From: Rhodococcus zopfii NBRC 100606 = JCM 9919
GTDB taxonomy: Bacteria; Actinomycetota; Actinomycetes; Mycobacteriales; Mycobacteriaceae
Assembly (NCBI RefSeq): GCF_001895025.1
Contig: NZ_BCXI01000016.1
Coordinates: 62,001 to 126,000 of the forward strand
Direction: 5' to 3'
Length of the DNA stretch: 64,000 nucleotides
In this document: in pieces, positions 33,578 to 43,096 of the stretch
How positions within the stretch are numbered: position 1 is the first letter of the stretch
Layout: each line of letters starts with the position of its first letter
Position numbers and translations under genes: made by a program
The notes under the pieces: generated by a model
The model's database searches: none
Seen by the model: only the letters and a program-made list of their open reading frames with translations
Told to the model about the DNA's origin: nothing

Positions 33578-35464
33578 ATGACTGGCGGAAGCGTCGAGAA
33601 CATCGTCACACGCGTGGCCTCACACCTGATGCCGGTGGATGCGGTCACCCACCGGGCGGTGGTCGAGCAGGTACTGCGCACGCTCGTCGATCACTTCGGA
33701 GTGGATACCTCCTTCCTTCGATACAACGACCACGACATCCACGCGACCGTCCTCGTCGCCGAATGGCCGCCGCGCGCGTTCGTCCCGGACCCGGATCCGC
33801 TGGGCGTGGTGTACTTCCGCGACGCGGACCCGATCTTCGCGATGACCGAGGACATGAAGGAGCCCGCGGTCAGCCGTCCGTCGGAATCCGGCGCGGAATA
33901 CGCCGATCGGGTCTTCGCCGGTTCCGGGGTGCCCGCGGTCTCCGTCGCCGCGGTCCCGTTGATCGCGGGCCCGGTGACGACGGGCACCCTCGGGTTCATC
34001 AAGGCGGGCGAGCGGGACTGGACCGAGGAGGAGATCAACTCGCTCACCATGATCGCGGCGCTGCTCGCTCAGGTTCAGGCGCGAGTGCGGGCCGAACAGG
34101 AGCTGCGCGACGCGGCATATCACGACGAGCTCACCGGACTGGCCAGCCGCAGGGCACTGCTCGAACACCTCGAGGAGCGGTTGCGGCCGGGGCAGCCGGG
34201 ACCGGTGGCGGTGCTGTTCCTGGATCTGGATCGCCTCAAACCGCTCAACGACTTCCTTGGGCACGCGGCCGTCGACGTGTTCCTGTATCGCACTGCCCAG
34301 CGGCTGACCCGGGTGTGCGATTCGGCGGATGTGGTGGCACGGCTGGGCGGCGACGAGTTCGTCGTCGTCCTCGACGGTCCGGTGTCCCTCGAAGACGCCC
34401 GTCAGCGCGCCGATGCGCTGCGATGGGCGGTGGGGATGTCGGTTCAGCTCGGCAGCCAGGTCGTCGGACGTGGGGGCAGTCTCGGCGTGGCAATCGGAGA
34501 ACCGGGCTGCATCACGCCGGTGGCGCTGCTGGGACGCGTCGACGAGGCGATGCTGATGGCCAAGAGCAAGGGCGGCAACAGTGTGGTCGCCTACACCGAG
34601 GACATGCGCGGGGCGAGCGAACGCCGCAACCTGATCGAGCTCAGTCTGCGGACGTCCATCGACAGTGAGCATCTCGCCCTGGAGTTCCAGCCCGAGGTAG
34701 ATCTGATCGACGGCACGATCGTCGGGGTGGAGGCCCTGGTCCGCTGGAACCATCCGATGCTCGGGCGACTGCAGCCGACGGAGTTCATCGAGGTGGCGGA
34801 GTCGACCAACCTCGCCGGCGAGTTGGGGGCCTGGGTACTGCGTGCGGCCTGCTCACAGCTGGCCGAGTGGAAAGAGGAGATTCCGGGTCTGAAACTCCGG
34901 ATGAACGTCAATGTCTCGCCGGTGCAGTTGGTGAGCCGCGACTTCGTCGAGACGGTGGAGAGCGCGCTCGAGGAATTCGGGCTCGACAGTTCGGCGCTGG
35001 GCCTCGAGATCACCGAGTACGTGGTGGTCAGTGACCTGGAGCGCTCCCGCATGACTCTGCGTCGGCTCGACCGTCTGGGGGTCCGCTGCGCGATCGACGA
35101 CTTCGGGACCGGGTACAGCTCGCTTGCGCATCTGAAATCGCTTCCGGTGCAGACACTCAAGATCGACAAGGTGTTCGTGCTGAACCTGCAACGCAGCAAG
35201 AGTGACCGGGTCATCGTCGAATCGATCATGGGCCTGGCATCGGCGTTCGGTCTCGAGGTGGTTGCGGAGGGGCTCGAATCCGAGGTGGCCGCCGCGGAAC
35301 TGCTCGCGCTCGGATGCTGCCGTGCGCAGGGCTTCCTGCTGAGCCGTCCCCGGCCCGCAGACGAGATCGGCGGCATGCTTCGGCGCGGTCGCGTCGATCT
35401 GCCGTGGCGGCGTGAGGGGAATTGCGAGTCCTTCCGGGCGGTCCGCTCCGAGCGGCGGCGGTAG
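33578..35464 (+). CDS. GAF-GGDEF-EAL cyclic di-GMP enzyme (Rv1354c/DcpA-like)
   Basis: This is a 628-residue cytosolic protein. A GAF domain (about 15-170) is followed by GGDEF (motif RLGGDEF, residues 257-261) and EAL (VEALVRWNHP, residues 385-387). The EAL metal and catalytic blocks are present (NVNVSPVQL, EITEYVV, IDDFGTGYSSLAHLKSLP, KIDKVFV, AEGLES). Both signature motifs are intact, so it should make and degrade c-di-GMP. The GGDEF active-site GHxxGD reads GHAAVD. The order MoeY-like then GGDEF-EAL matches Rv1355c-Rv1354c. It lies directly before the WbaP-type gene, so it may tune polysaccharide output. Confidence 0.9.
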   Translation: MTGGSVENIVTRVASHLMPVDAVTHRAVVEQVLRTLVDHFGVDTSFLRYNDHDIHATVLVAEWPPRAFVPDPDPLGVVYFRDADPIFAMTEDMKEPAVSRPSESGAEYADRVFAGSGVPAVSVAAVPLIAGPVTTGTLGFIKAGERDWTEEEINSLTMIAALLAQVQARVRAEQELRDAAYHDELTGLASRRALLEHLEERLRPGQPGPVAVLFLDLDRLKPLNDFLGHAAVDVFLYRTAQRLTRVCDSADVVARLGGDEFVVVLDGPVSLEDARQRADALRWAVGMSVQLGSQVVGRGGSLGVAIGEPGCITPVALLGRVDEAMLMAKSKGGNSVVAYTEDMRGASERRNLIELSLRTSIDSEHLALEFQPEVDLIDGTIVGVEALVRWNHPMLGRLQPTEFIEVAESTNLAGELGAWVLRAACSQLAEWKEEIPGLKLRMNVNVSPVQLVSRDFVETVESALEEFGLDSSALGLEITEYVVVSDLERSRMTLRRLDRLGVRCAIDDFGTGYSSLAHLKSLPVQTLKIDKVFVLNLQRSKSDRVIVESIMGLASAFGLEVVAEGLESEVAAAELLALGCCRAQGFLLSRPRPADEIGGMLRRGRVDLPWRREGNCESFRAVRSERRR

Positions 35465-35617
35465 CTGCGCGAGCCTACGGTAGCCGCGCGGAGCGACGGG
35501 GCCGCGAGACTCGTGGGCCCAGGGCGCTGCTCGTGCTGGAGTGAACTGCGCCATCGGTGAGGCTGGATCTCGTTCGAGAGCGCGGAAGCGGCCGGTGTGG
35601 CGACCTGCAGTTCGTTA

Positions 35618-35646
35618 TTGATTTCAAAACAATCCTCAGGTATGTT
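35618..35646 (+). promoter_or_regulatory. Promoter for the WbaP-type gene
   Basis: TTGATT (35618-35623) and TATGTT (35641-35646) are separated by 17 bases, a good SigA-type promoter. The surrounding 229-base gap (35465-35693) is AT-rich in its second half and contains a small inverted repeat, AAAACA...TGTTTT, overlapping the -10. The leader would be about 40 bases. The initiating transferase thus has its own promoter, separate from the c-di-GMP gene. Confidence 0.6.
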
Positions 35647-35693
35647 TTCTACCAGTTCGGATTGTTCATTCCCCGGAATTGGGGTCTGTATCC

Positions 35694-37232
35694 ATGTACA
35701 AGAATGCCAATGGTGCTGATGCCGAGGTGGCGGAATTCCCTGCCGGGACGGCAGCCACGCCCGATGGGGCAGCGCCGGCGATTCGCATCGTACTTCCGGG
35801 ATGCTCTGCCCCCGCACCCGTTTCGCGACCGAGATGGGAGCGGCGATACGCGACGCTCGCGTTCTGCGTCGACCTTCTGTGTGTTCTCGTGGCCGACGCG
35901 GTGGTGACGTTCGGCTACCACTGGATGGCGCTCCCGGACGGACGGTCGCTGGCGCTCGTCGCGATCCTGCCGATCGCAGCGATGGTTGCACTTGCATCTC
36001 AAAGATCTTGGGATGCAAGGATTATCGGGTCCGGTGTCGAGGAGTTCCGGAGGATCGGACGCGCCTATGCGCTCGCGATGGCGGTGCTGGCGGTGGCCGG
36101 CTACGCATGGGGCACCGCCGCCGGCCAATCCTGGATCTTCGGCGCCCTGCCGCTGGCCGCGATCACGACGGTCTGTGCTCGTCTCGGGCTTCGCCGATGC
36201 ATCCGCAGGCGGCGCCGCCGAGGTGAGTTCGTGTGGTCGGTCCTGGTCGCCGGGGACTCGACGGAAGTGCACCAATTGCTGGCGCGATCGTCGGAGTTCC
36301 TCGAATCGGGATGGGAGATCGACGGCATCTGCCTTCCGGTGGACTCGTTCCGCGGGAAGGCTCCGCTCGCGATCGACGACGTACCGGTCCTGGGAGCGGA
36401 GGACGACATCGTCGACATCGTCGCACTCCACAGCTTCCAGGCGGTCGCGCTGTTGCCGTCCAGCGGCTGGACGCACTCGAAGACCCGGGCTCTGAGCTGG
36501 GATCTCGAGCGGACCGGCACGGACCTCCTCATGGCCCCTGTTCTCATGGACCTGGTCGGTCCGCGCCTGCACATGGCGCCACTTGCCGGTCTCCCGTTGC
36601 TGAAGTTCTCCGCACCGCGCTATTCCGGCCCCTCGTGGTTGGTCAAGAACGTCTTCGACCGTGTGCTCGCGCTGCTGATCGTCGCGTTTCTCTCTCCGGT
36701 GCTGCTCGCCGTCGCCGTCGCAATCCGCGTCACGAGTCCGGGTCCGGTGCTGTTCCGGCAGACGCGGGTGGGGCGCGACGGACAGACGTTCACGATGTAC
36801 AAATTCCGCAGCATGGTCGTGGACGCGGAGAACCGGCTGAACGAGCTCGCCGATCGCGACGTCGGTGCCGGTGTCCTGTTCAAGCTGTACGACGATCCGC
36901 GTGTCACCCGGGTGGGCAAGTTCATCCGACGGTACTCGCTGGACGAGCTCCCTCAGCTGTTCAATGTGGTGTCCGGCGACATGTCACTGGTGGGGCCGCG
37001 TCCGCCGCTCGCGTCCGAGGTCGCCCGCTACGGCGAGGACGGGATGAGGAGGCGGCTGTTCGTCAAGCCGGGGCTTACGGGGCTCTGGCAGGTCAGCGGA
37101 CGCAGCAACCTGTCGTGGGAGGAATCGGTGCGTGCGGACCTGAGGTACGTGGAGAACTGGACGTTCGCCCTGGACCTGTCGATTCTGCGTCGCACGATCG
37201 GCGCGGTGCTGCGCGGCAACGGCGCCTATTGA
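35694..37232 (+). CDS. WbaP/WcaJ-type polyprenyl glycosylphosphotransferase
   Basis: This 512-residue membrane enzyme transfers a sugar-1-phosphate to undecaprenyl phosphate, starting repeat-unit assembly. Four to five N-terminal helices (about 45-170) precede a CoA-binding-like Rossmann domain (SVLVAGDSTEVHQLL). One further helix (about 320-340) leads into the catalytic block: MYKFRSMVVDAE, RRYSLDELPQLFNV, MSLVGPRPP, KPGLTGLWQVSGRS. ATG 35694 is preceded by a weak ribosome binding site. A run of about 12 rare codons lies at 35985-36026, just after the third helix. It is probably the committing enzyme for one of the polymers of this locus. Confidence 0.9.
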   Translation: MYKNANGADAEVAEFPAGTAATPDGAAPAIRIVLPGCSAPAPVSRPRWERRYATLAFCVDLLCVLVADAVVTFGYHWMALPDGRSLALVAILPIAAMVALASQRSWDARIIGSGVEEFRRIGRAYALAMAVLAVAGYAWGTAAGQSWIFGALPLAAITTVCARLGLRRCIRRRRRRGEFVWSVLVAGDSTEVHQLLARSSEFLESGWEIDGICLPVDSFRGKAPLAIDDVPVLGAEDDIVDIVALHSFQAVALLPSSGWTHSKTRALSWDLERTGTDLLMAPVLMDLVGPRLHMAPLAGLPLLKFSAPRYSGPSWLVKNVFDRVLALLIVAFLSPVLLAVAVAIRVTSPGPVLFRQTRVGRDGQTFTMYKFRSMVVDAENRLNELADRDVGAGVLFKLYDDPRVTRVGKFIRRYSLDELPQLFNVVSGDMSLVGPRPPLASEVARYGEDGMRRRLFVKPGLTGLWQVSGRSNLSWEESVRADLRYVENWTFALDLSILRRTIGAVLRGNGAY

Positions 37233-37273
37233 TAACGACCTCCGGTGGGCCTGATAACGACCTCCGGTGGGCC
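37230..37273 (+). repeat. 22-base tandem repeat containing the WbaP-type stop codon
   Basis: Two perfect copies of a 22-base unit (TGATAACGACCTCCGGTGGG plus CC) lie at 37230-37251 and 37252-37273. The first copy includes the stop codon TGA followed in frame by TAA. It is a local duplication just before the terminator hairpin. Confidence 0.9.
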
Positions 37274-37302
37274 GCTCACCCCTCGGCGACCCACCTTCCC
37301 GG

Positions 37303-37340
37303 CCTGCGCCGGTGATTCAGGGCGGAATCACCGGCGCAGG
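37303..37340. terminator. Perfect 16-bp hairpin terminator between wbaP-type gene and efeB
   Basis: The arms 37303-37318 and 37325-37340 are exact inverted complements around a six-base loop (AGGGCG), followed by TGTACTTTTC. It lies between converging genes and probably ends transcription from both sides. Confidence 0.85.
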
Positions 37341-37348
37341 TGTACTTT

Positions 37349-38623
37349 TCACGCCTCGAACAGCTGCTGACCCCAGTAGCCGCCCTCGGCCGGGCCGGGT
37401 GGGCACGCGAACACCGCCGACCCGACGTGCTGGATGTACTCGTTGAGTGCATCGGCGCGGGCGAGCGCGAGCTGCATCGGCACGAACTGCTTCTGCGGAT
37501 CGCGGCAGAACGCGATGAAGAACAGTCCGGCGTCGAGGTGGCCGAAGCCGTCGGAGCCGTCGGTGAAGTTGTAGCCGCGCCGCAGGATCCGGATTCCGCC
37601 GAGGTTCTGTGCCGACGCCAGGCGCACGTGTGAGGTCTCCGGGACGAGCGGGCCGTCCGGACCCTTCGATTCGAGGTCCAGCTCGTCGAACTCGTTGGTG
37701 AGACCGAGCGGGGCGCCCTCGCGCTTGTCGCGGCCGATCACCGCTTCCTGCTCTCTGAGGATCGCGCGGTCCCACTGCTCGATGAGCATGCGGATGCGCC
37801 GGGCCACCAGGTAGCTTCCGCCGGCGAGCCAGGCCTGGTCGTCGGCGCCGTCGACCCACACCGACTCCGCCAGTGCGGCGGGATCCTCGGCCTTGAGGTT
37901 GTTCGTTCCGTCCTTGAACCCGAACAGGTTCCGGGGCGTCACCTGCGAGGTGGACGTCGACGAGGTGCGGCCGAAGCCGAGTTGTGACCATCGCACCGAC
38001 GCCGTGCCGAACGCGACGCGCGCGAGGTTGCGGATCGCGTGGACGGCCACCTGAGGATCGTTCGCGCAGGCCTGGATCGCGATGTCGCCACCGCACCGTG
38101 CCGGGTCGAGATTGTCGGCGGGGAAGTGCGGAAGATCCTGTAGTGCAGCCGGTTTGAGATCGGCAAGTCCGAACCGGTCGTCGAACAGTGTCGGACCGAA
38201 GCCGATCGTGAGGGTCAGCTGCGACGCATCCAGGTCCAGCGCCTCGCCGGTGTCGCTCGGCGGGTGGTACGCGCCGTCGCCGGTTGCGCCGTCCTCGGTG
38301 GCCTCGAGTCCGGCGGTCATCCGCGCGGCCATCGCGGTCCACGTCTTCAGCAGTGCGATCAGTTCGTCGCGGTCGCGGGTGGTGACGTCGAACGTCACGA
38401 AGTGCATGCGGTCCTGGGCGGGGGTGACGATGCCCGCCTGGTGCTCGCCGTGGAACGCCACGACACCGTCGGTGCCGTTCTCGCTGTCCGGGGCGGTGAC
38501 CCGGCCGACCACCGCGCCGGCACCGGCGAGTACCGCGCCGGCGCCGACGGCGCCGAACAGCCGTCGCCGGGAGATTCCGGAGGTGCCCTGCATACCGGGG
38601 TCTGGGGTCGGCCGTTCGGTCAT
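37349..38623 (-). CDS. efeB: Dyp-type heme peroxidase EfeB
   Basis: The protein has 424 residues with a twin-arginine signal (SRRRLFGAVGAGAVLAGAG), so it is exported folded. The DyP signature GFKDGTNN (Asp of GxxDG) is present, as is the proximal heme-ligand region VPETSHVRLA. The C-terminal GYNFTDGSDGFGHLDAGLFFIAF is typical. As the third component of EfeUOB it helps deliver iron, possibly by oxidising ferrous iron or using heme. The start overlaps the efeO stop (ATGA). It is the last gene of the operon and ends 9 bases from the bidirectional hairpin. Confidence 0.93.
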   Translation of the reverse strand: MTERPTPDPGMQGTSGISRRRLFGAVGAGAVLAGAGAVVGRVTAPDSENGTDGVVAFHGEHQAGIVTPAQDRMHFVTFDVTTRDRDELIALLKTWTAMAARMTAGLEATEDGATGDGAYHPPSDTGEALDLDASQLTLTIGFGPTLFDDRFGLADLKPAALQDLPHFPADNLDPARCGGDIAIQACANDPQVAVHAIRNLARVAFGTASVRWSQLGFGRTSSTSTSQVTPRNLFGFKDGTNNLKAEDPAALAESVWVDGADDQAWLAGGSYLVARRIRMLIEQWDRAILREQEAVIGRDKREGAPLGLTNEFDELDLESKGPDGPLVPETSHVRLASAQNLGGIRILRRGYNFTDGSDGFGHLDAGLFFIAFCRDPQKQFVPMQLALARADALNEYIQHVGSAVFACPPGPAEGGYWGQQLFEA

Positions 38624-39759
38624 GCGCCCGAGGCCTCCGCGACGACGCCCTGCACCTTGCTGACTTCGGCGGACAGCGCGTCGATCAGGCGGGACAATTC
38701 CTGGCGCTGAGGCTCGGTGACGGTCTCGTAGGAGACGAACACATCGCCCTGGCGGTACTGCGCGAGCGCCGCGTCGAGCTCCGCGAAGCGGGCGTCGATG
38801 GCCTGGCCGAGCTCGGGCTTCCGCTCGTCGAGAACCGGGCGCAGCACGGCAACCGCGGCCTGCGAGCCGTCGACGTTGGCCTGGAAGTCGTACAGGTCGG
38901 TGTGGGAGAAGATGTCCTCCTCGCCGGTGATCTTCGACGTGGCAACCTCGTCGAGCAGGCCCTGCGCGTCACCGGCGATGCGGGTCGGGTCGACGTTGTA
39001 GGCGTCGGCGTTCACCAGGTCGGAGAGTTCCTGGATGTCCGCGGTGAGCTGGTCGGCGATCGCGTTGCTGTCGGACTGCAGGCCGGTGACCCACAGATCC
39101 TTCTCGAGGCGGTGGAAACCGGTCCACTCCTGGCCGGGCTCGAGGTCCGCCTCGCGCAGATCCACGCGCGGATCGAGATCGCCGAAGCTCTCGGCCTCCG
39201 GCTCGATGCGCTCGAAGTAGGTGCGCGCGAGCGGGAACAGGCGCTTGGCCTCCTCGACGTTGCCGCCCTTGACGGCGGCCACGAACTCACCGGTGGCGGC
39301 GACGAGCGCCTCGGCCTGACTGCGGATGTAGCGGCGATAGCCCTCGGCCGCCTCGGCGAGCTTGCCGTCGGCGTCGGCGGCGGCCTTCGAGTCGCCGGTG
39401 ACGGTGAATGCCTGCCGGATACCTTCGCCGACCATTCCGGGGCGGCAGGACAGTTCGTAGTCGCCGGGCTCGGGAATGTTGACGATGAGCTGTCGGGTCA
39501 GGCCCGGCCCGATGTTCTCGACCTCGCCGAGGGCGCGGTCGCCGTCGTCGAACACGTAGAACTCGGTGACCTTGGTCCCGTTGTTGGTCACCGCGAACGT
39601 GTTGTGCCCGGTGGTGCCCTCCGTGTCGGTGACCTCACACGTCGAGTCGGTGGCGGTGACTGTGATCGCATCGGAGTCGGACGTCGACTTCTCGGTGCAA
39701 CCCGCGAGTGCGAGAGGCAGAACGGCGGCTGCCGCAAGGGCACAGGTGGTGCGACGCAT
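38620..39759 (-). CDS. efeO: EfeO iron-uptake lipoprotein (cupredoxin plus M75-type domain)
   Basis: This 379-residue lipoprotein has a signal peptide ending in LPLALAGC. Residues about 30-125 are a cupredoxin-like domain (NTFAVTNNGTKVTEFYVF, YELSCRPGM). Residues about 140-375 form the imelysin/M75-like helical domain with the HxxE motif in GFHRLEKDLW and DVFVSYETVT. It binds ferrous or ferric iron for EfeU. I chose ATG 39759 (MRRTTCALAAAA) because it gives a clean signal peptide. Three more in-frame ATGs lie in a repeated module upstream (39786, 39813, 39825). Confidence 0.92.
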   Translation of the reverse strand: MRRTTCALAAAAVLPLALAGCTEKSTSDSDAITVTATDSTCEVTDTEGTTGHNTFAVTNNGTKVTEFYVFDDGDRALGEVENIGPGLTRQLIVNIPEPGDYELSCRPGMVGEGIRQAFTVTGDSKAAADADGKLAEAAEGYRRYIRSQAEALVAATGEFVAAVKGGNVEEAKRLFPLARTYFERIEPEAESFGDLDPRVDLREADLEPGQEWTGFHRLEKDLWVTGLQSDSNAIADQLTADIQELSDLVNADAYNVDPTRIAGDAQGLLDEVATSKITGEEDIFSHTDLYDFQANVDGSQAAVAVLRPVLDERKPELGQAIDARFAELDAALAQYRQGDVFVSYETVTEPQRQELSRLIDALSAEVSKVQGVVAEASGA

Positions 39760-39848
39760 CGGGACGGCGCCCTTCGGGAGCAGCATCAGGACGGTGCCTT
39801 TCGGGACGAGCATCGGGACGAGCATCGGGACGGTGCCTTTCGGAAAGA
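39756..39848 (-). repeat. In-frame tandem repeat carrying a ribosome binding site and ATG, before efeO
   Basis: There are three 27-base units (39756-39782, 39783-39809, 39822-39848) plus a 12-base partial unit (39810-39821). In the mRNA sense each full unit contains GAAAGG or GAAGGG, about nine bases and an ATG, so the translation start signal of efeO is triplicated. All units keep one reading frame. Confidence 0.9.
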
Positions 39849-39880
39849 GAGGGAGCTGAAGGTGGTGCAGGGAACGGAAC

Positions 39881-40768
39881 TCAGACGACGGCGGATTCGT
39901 CGGCCACCGGGGCCGGTTCGGCGGAAGTGACCGGGCGCAGGAACAGGAACAGCACGATCACGAGGTAGATCAGCCAGGCGCCGAACTGCAGGACCGTCGG
40001 GTCGGGGCGGACGTTGAGGATGCCGCCCAGGACGGTGCCGTACCAGCTGCCCGCGTCGTAGTGGCCGGAGACGTCGAAGGCGAGGTTGCCTGCGCCGGGC
40101 AGCAGGCCTCCGGTCTGCAGAGCGCGCACCCCGTAGGCCAGGATGCCGGCGGCCACGACGACGAGGAATGCCCCGGTGAACTTGAAGAACCTGGCCATGT
40201 CGATCCGGACGGCCCCGAGATACATCAGGACGGTCAGGACCGCGGCCAGGGCGATGCCGAGCAGCAGGCCGATCAGTGGCCATGCGCTGCCGGCGGTGTT
40301 CTCGGCGTAGCCGACCATGAGCAGCGCCGTTTCGAGTCCTTCGCGGCCGACCGCGAAGAACGCCAGCGCCAGCACCGCGGACGGTCCGACGATCAGGGCC
40401 TTCTCCATCCCGGATTTCAGGTCGCCGGAGATCGAGCGGGCCGCCTTGCGCATCCACAGCACCATGGCGGTGACGATGACGACGGCGACGAGGGAGGCGA
40501 TGCCGGCGGCGATCTCCGCGGCCAGGCCGTCGAGGGTGGACGTGCCGAAATGGATGACGAGGAAGGTCGCGGCCACCATCGCGACGGCGACGCCGACCCC
40601 GAGCCACACCCATTTCACCGCGTCGCGCCGTTCGGACTTGACCAGGAACGCGACGAGAATCATCACGACGATGCCGGCTTCGAGCCCTTCGCGGAGACCG
40701 ATGAGGCCGGAGCCGGCCAGCTGCGTGGCGATCGACGGTGCGCCGGAGGCGGCGGCGAGCACGGACAT
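39881..40768 (-). CDS. efeU: EfeU/FTR1-type iron permease
   Basis: This 295-residue membrane protein has seven predicted helices and the two REGLE motifs of FTR1 permeases (GLREGLEAGIVV near residue 26 and VGREGLETALLM near residue 147). It takes up iron with EfeO and EfeB. It is the first gene of efeUOB, 121 bases before efeO. A DtxR/IdeR-type box lies 19 bases upstream of its start, so repression by iron is expected. Confidence 0.93.
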   Translation of the reverse strand: MSVLAAASGAPSIATQLAGSGLIGLREGLEAGIVVMILVAFLVKSERRDAVKWVWLGVGVAVAMVAATFLVIHFGTSTLDGLAAEIAAGIASLVAVVIVTAMVLWMRKAARSISGDLKSGMEKALIVGPSAVLALAFFAVGREGLETALLMVGYAENTAGSAWPLIGLLLGIALAAVLTVLMYLGAVRIDMARFFKFTGAFLVVVAAGILAYGVRALQTGGLLPGAGNLAFDVSGHYDAGSWYGTVLGGILNVRPDPTVLQFGAWLIYLVIVLFLFLRPVTSAEPAPVADESAVV

Positions 40769-40786
40769 GGATGGAACTCCAGGGGG

Positions 40787-40805
40787 TTAGGTGAGGCGAA
40801 CCTCT
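40787..40805. promoter_or_regulatory. DtxR/IdeR-type iron box upstream of efeU
   Basis: TTAGGTGAGGCGAACCTCT matches the 19-base DtxR/IdeR consensus (TTAGGTTAGGCTAACCTAA) at 15 of 19 positions, including TTAGGT and AACCT. It lies just before the efeUOB start and about 88 bases from the divergent transglycosylase gene. Iron-bound IdeR would repress efe at this site. Confidence 0.75.
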
Positions 40806-40892
40806 GTTTCGGTGGTGCGGACCGAAACATACACCCAGCGATCGCGCGTGCGGGAGGGCCTTTCGCACTTTTACCTGTGCTTTAGGAACGGT

Positions 40893-41693
40893 GTGGAAGA
40901 TGGAGATGTGCAGCCGACCGTCAGGTATCCACCGCCGCTGCCGCCTGTGCGGCGGCGCTCGCCGTGGCCGCGATTGCTGTTCGGGGTGCTCGCGGCCGTG
41001 GTCGTCTTCGCCGTCGCCGTCTCGATCCTGACGCCGAGCGAACCACCGATCCCGATCCCGGACGGGGTCCCGCCGGGCGCGGGCTCCCCGGTGCCGGCGA
41101 TCGATGTGGACGGTCCGGGACGCACCGCCGCGCAGCTGCGCGACTGGGCGGAACCGCAGGCCGACGCGCTGGGCATCCCCGTCGTCGCCCTCGAGGCGTA
41201 CGGTCACGCGGCCGCGGTGCTGGCACGCAGCCGCCCGGACTGCGGTCTCGCGTGGACCACCCTCGCCGGGATCGGCAGCGTCGAGAGCCGGCACGGCCGG
41301 CACGGGGGCGCCGGCGCCGACGACAACGCGACGGTCTCGCCACCCATCCGCGGTGTTCCCCTCGACGGCGGTCCCGGCCTGGCCGAGATCCGTGACACCG
41401 ACGGCGGCCGGCTCGACGGTGACCCGGTCCTGGACCGGGCGATGGGCCCGATGCAGTTCATTCCCGCGACGTGGACGCGCTGGGGCACCGACGCGAACGG
41501 CGACGGTGTCGCGGACCCGGACAATCTCGACGACGCCGCGCTCTCCGCGGGGCGGTATCTGTGCGACCGCGGCGGCGATCTCACCACCGCGAACGGGTGG
41601 ACGACGGCGCTGTTCGCCTACAACCGCTCGACCGATTACATGGCGCTGGTTCGCGACCGCGCCGCCGCCTACGGCGTCGGTGTGCGCCCCTGA
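40893..41693 (+). CDS. Lytic murein transglycosylase (Rv1022/LpqU-type)
   Basis: The protein has 266 residues: a short cytoplasmic N terminus, one membrane helix (LLFGVLAAVVVFAVAVSIL, about 28-46) and an external transglycosylase domain. The domain has TTLAGIGSVESRHGRHGG (catalytic Glu in GSVESRHG), MGPMQFIPATWTRWGTDANGDG and TALFAYNRSTDYM, the pattern of MltB-type enzymes that cleave peptidoglycan glycan strands. GTG 40893 has AGGA five bases upstream; GTG 40908 is an alternative. Its position directly before eno matches mycobacterial gene order. Confidence 0.82.
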   Translation: MEDGDVQPTVRYPPPLPPVRRRSPWPRLLFGVLAAVVVFAVAVSILTPSEPPIPIPDGVPPGAGSPVPAIDVDGPGRTAAQLRDWAEPQADALGIPVVALEAYGHAAAVLARSRPDCGLAWTTLAGIGSVESRHGRHGGAGADDNATVSPPIRGVPLDGGPGLAEIRDTDGGRLDGDPVLDRAMGPMQFIPATWTRWGTDANGDGVADPDNLDDAALSAGRYLCDRGGDLTTANGWTTALFAYNRSTDYMALVRDRAAAYGVGVRP

Positions 41694-41775
41694 TCGCAGC
41701 TCCTGGACGAGTGGTGCCTCGTGCCCAGGTGGGGACCGTTAGGCTGTTCCCCAGCGTGCAGACCCCGCAGCGTGA

Positions 41776-43086
<1,311 letters not shown>

Positions 43087-43096
43087 CCGGAGCGGT

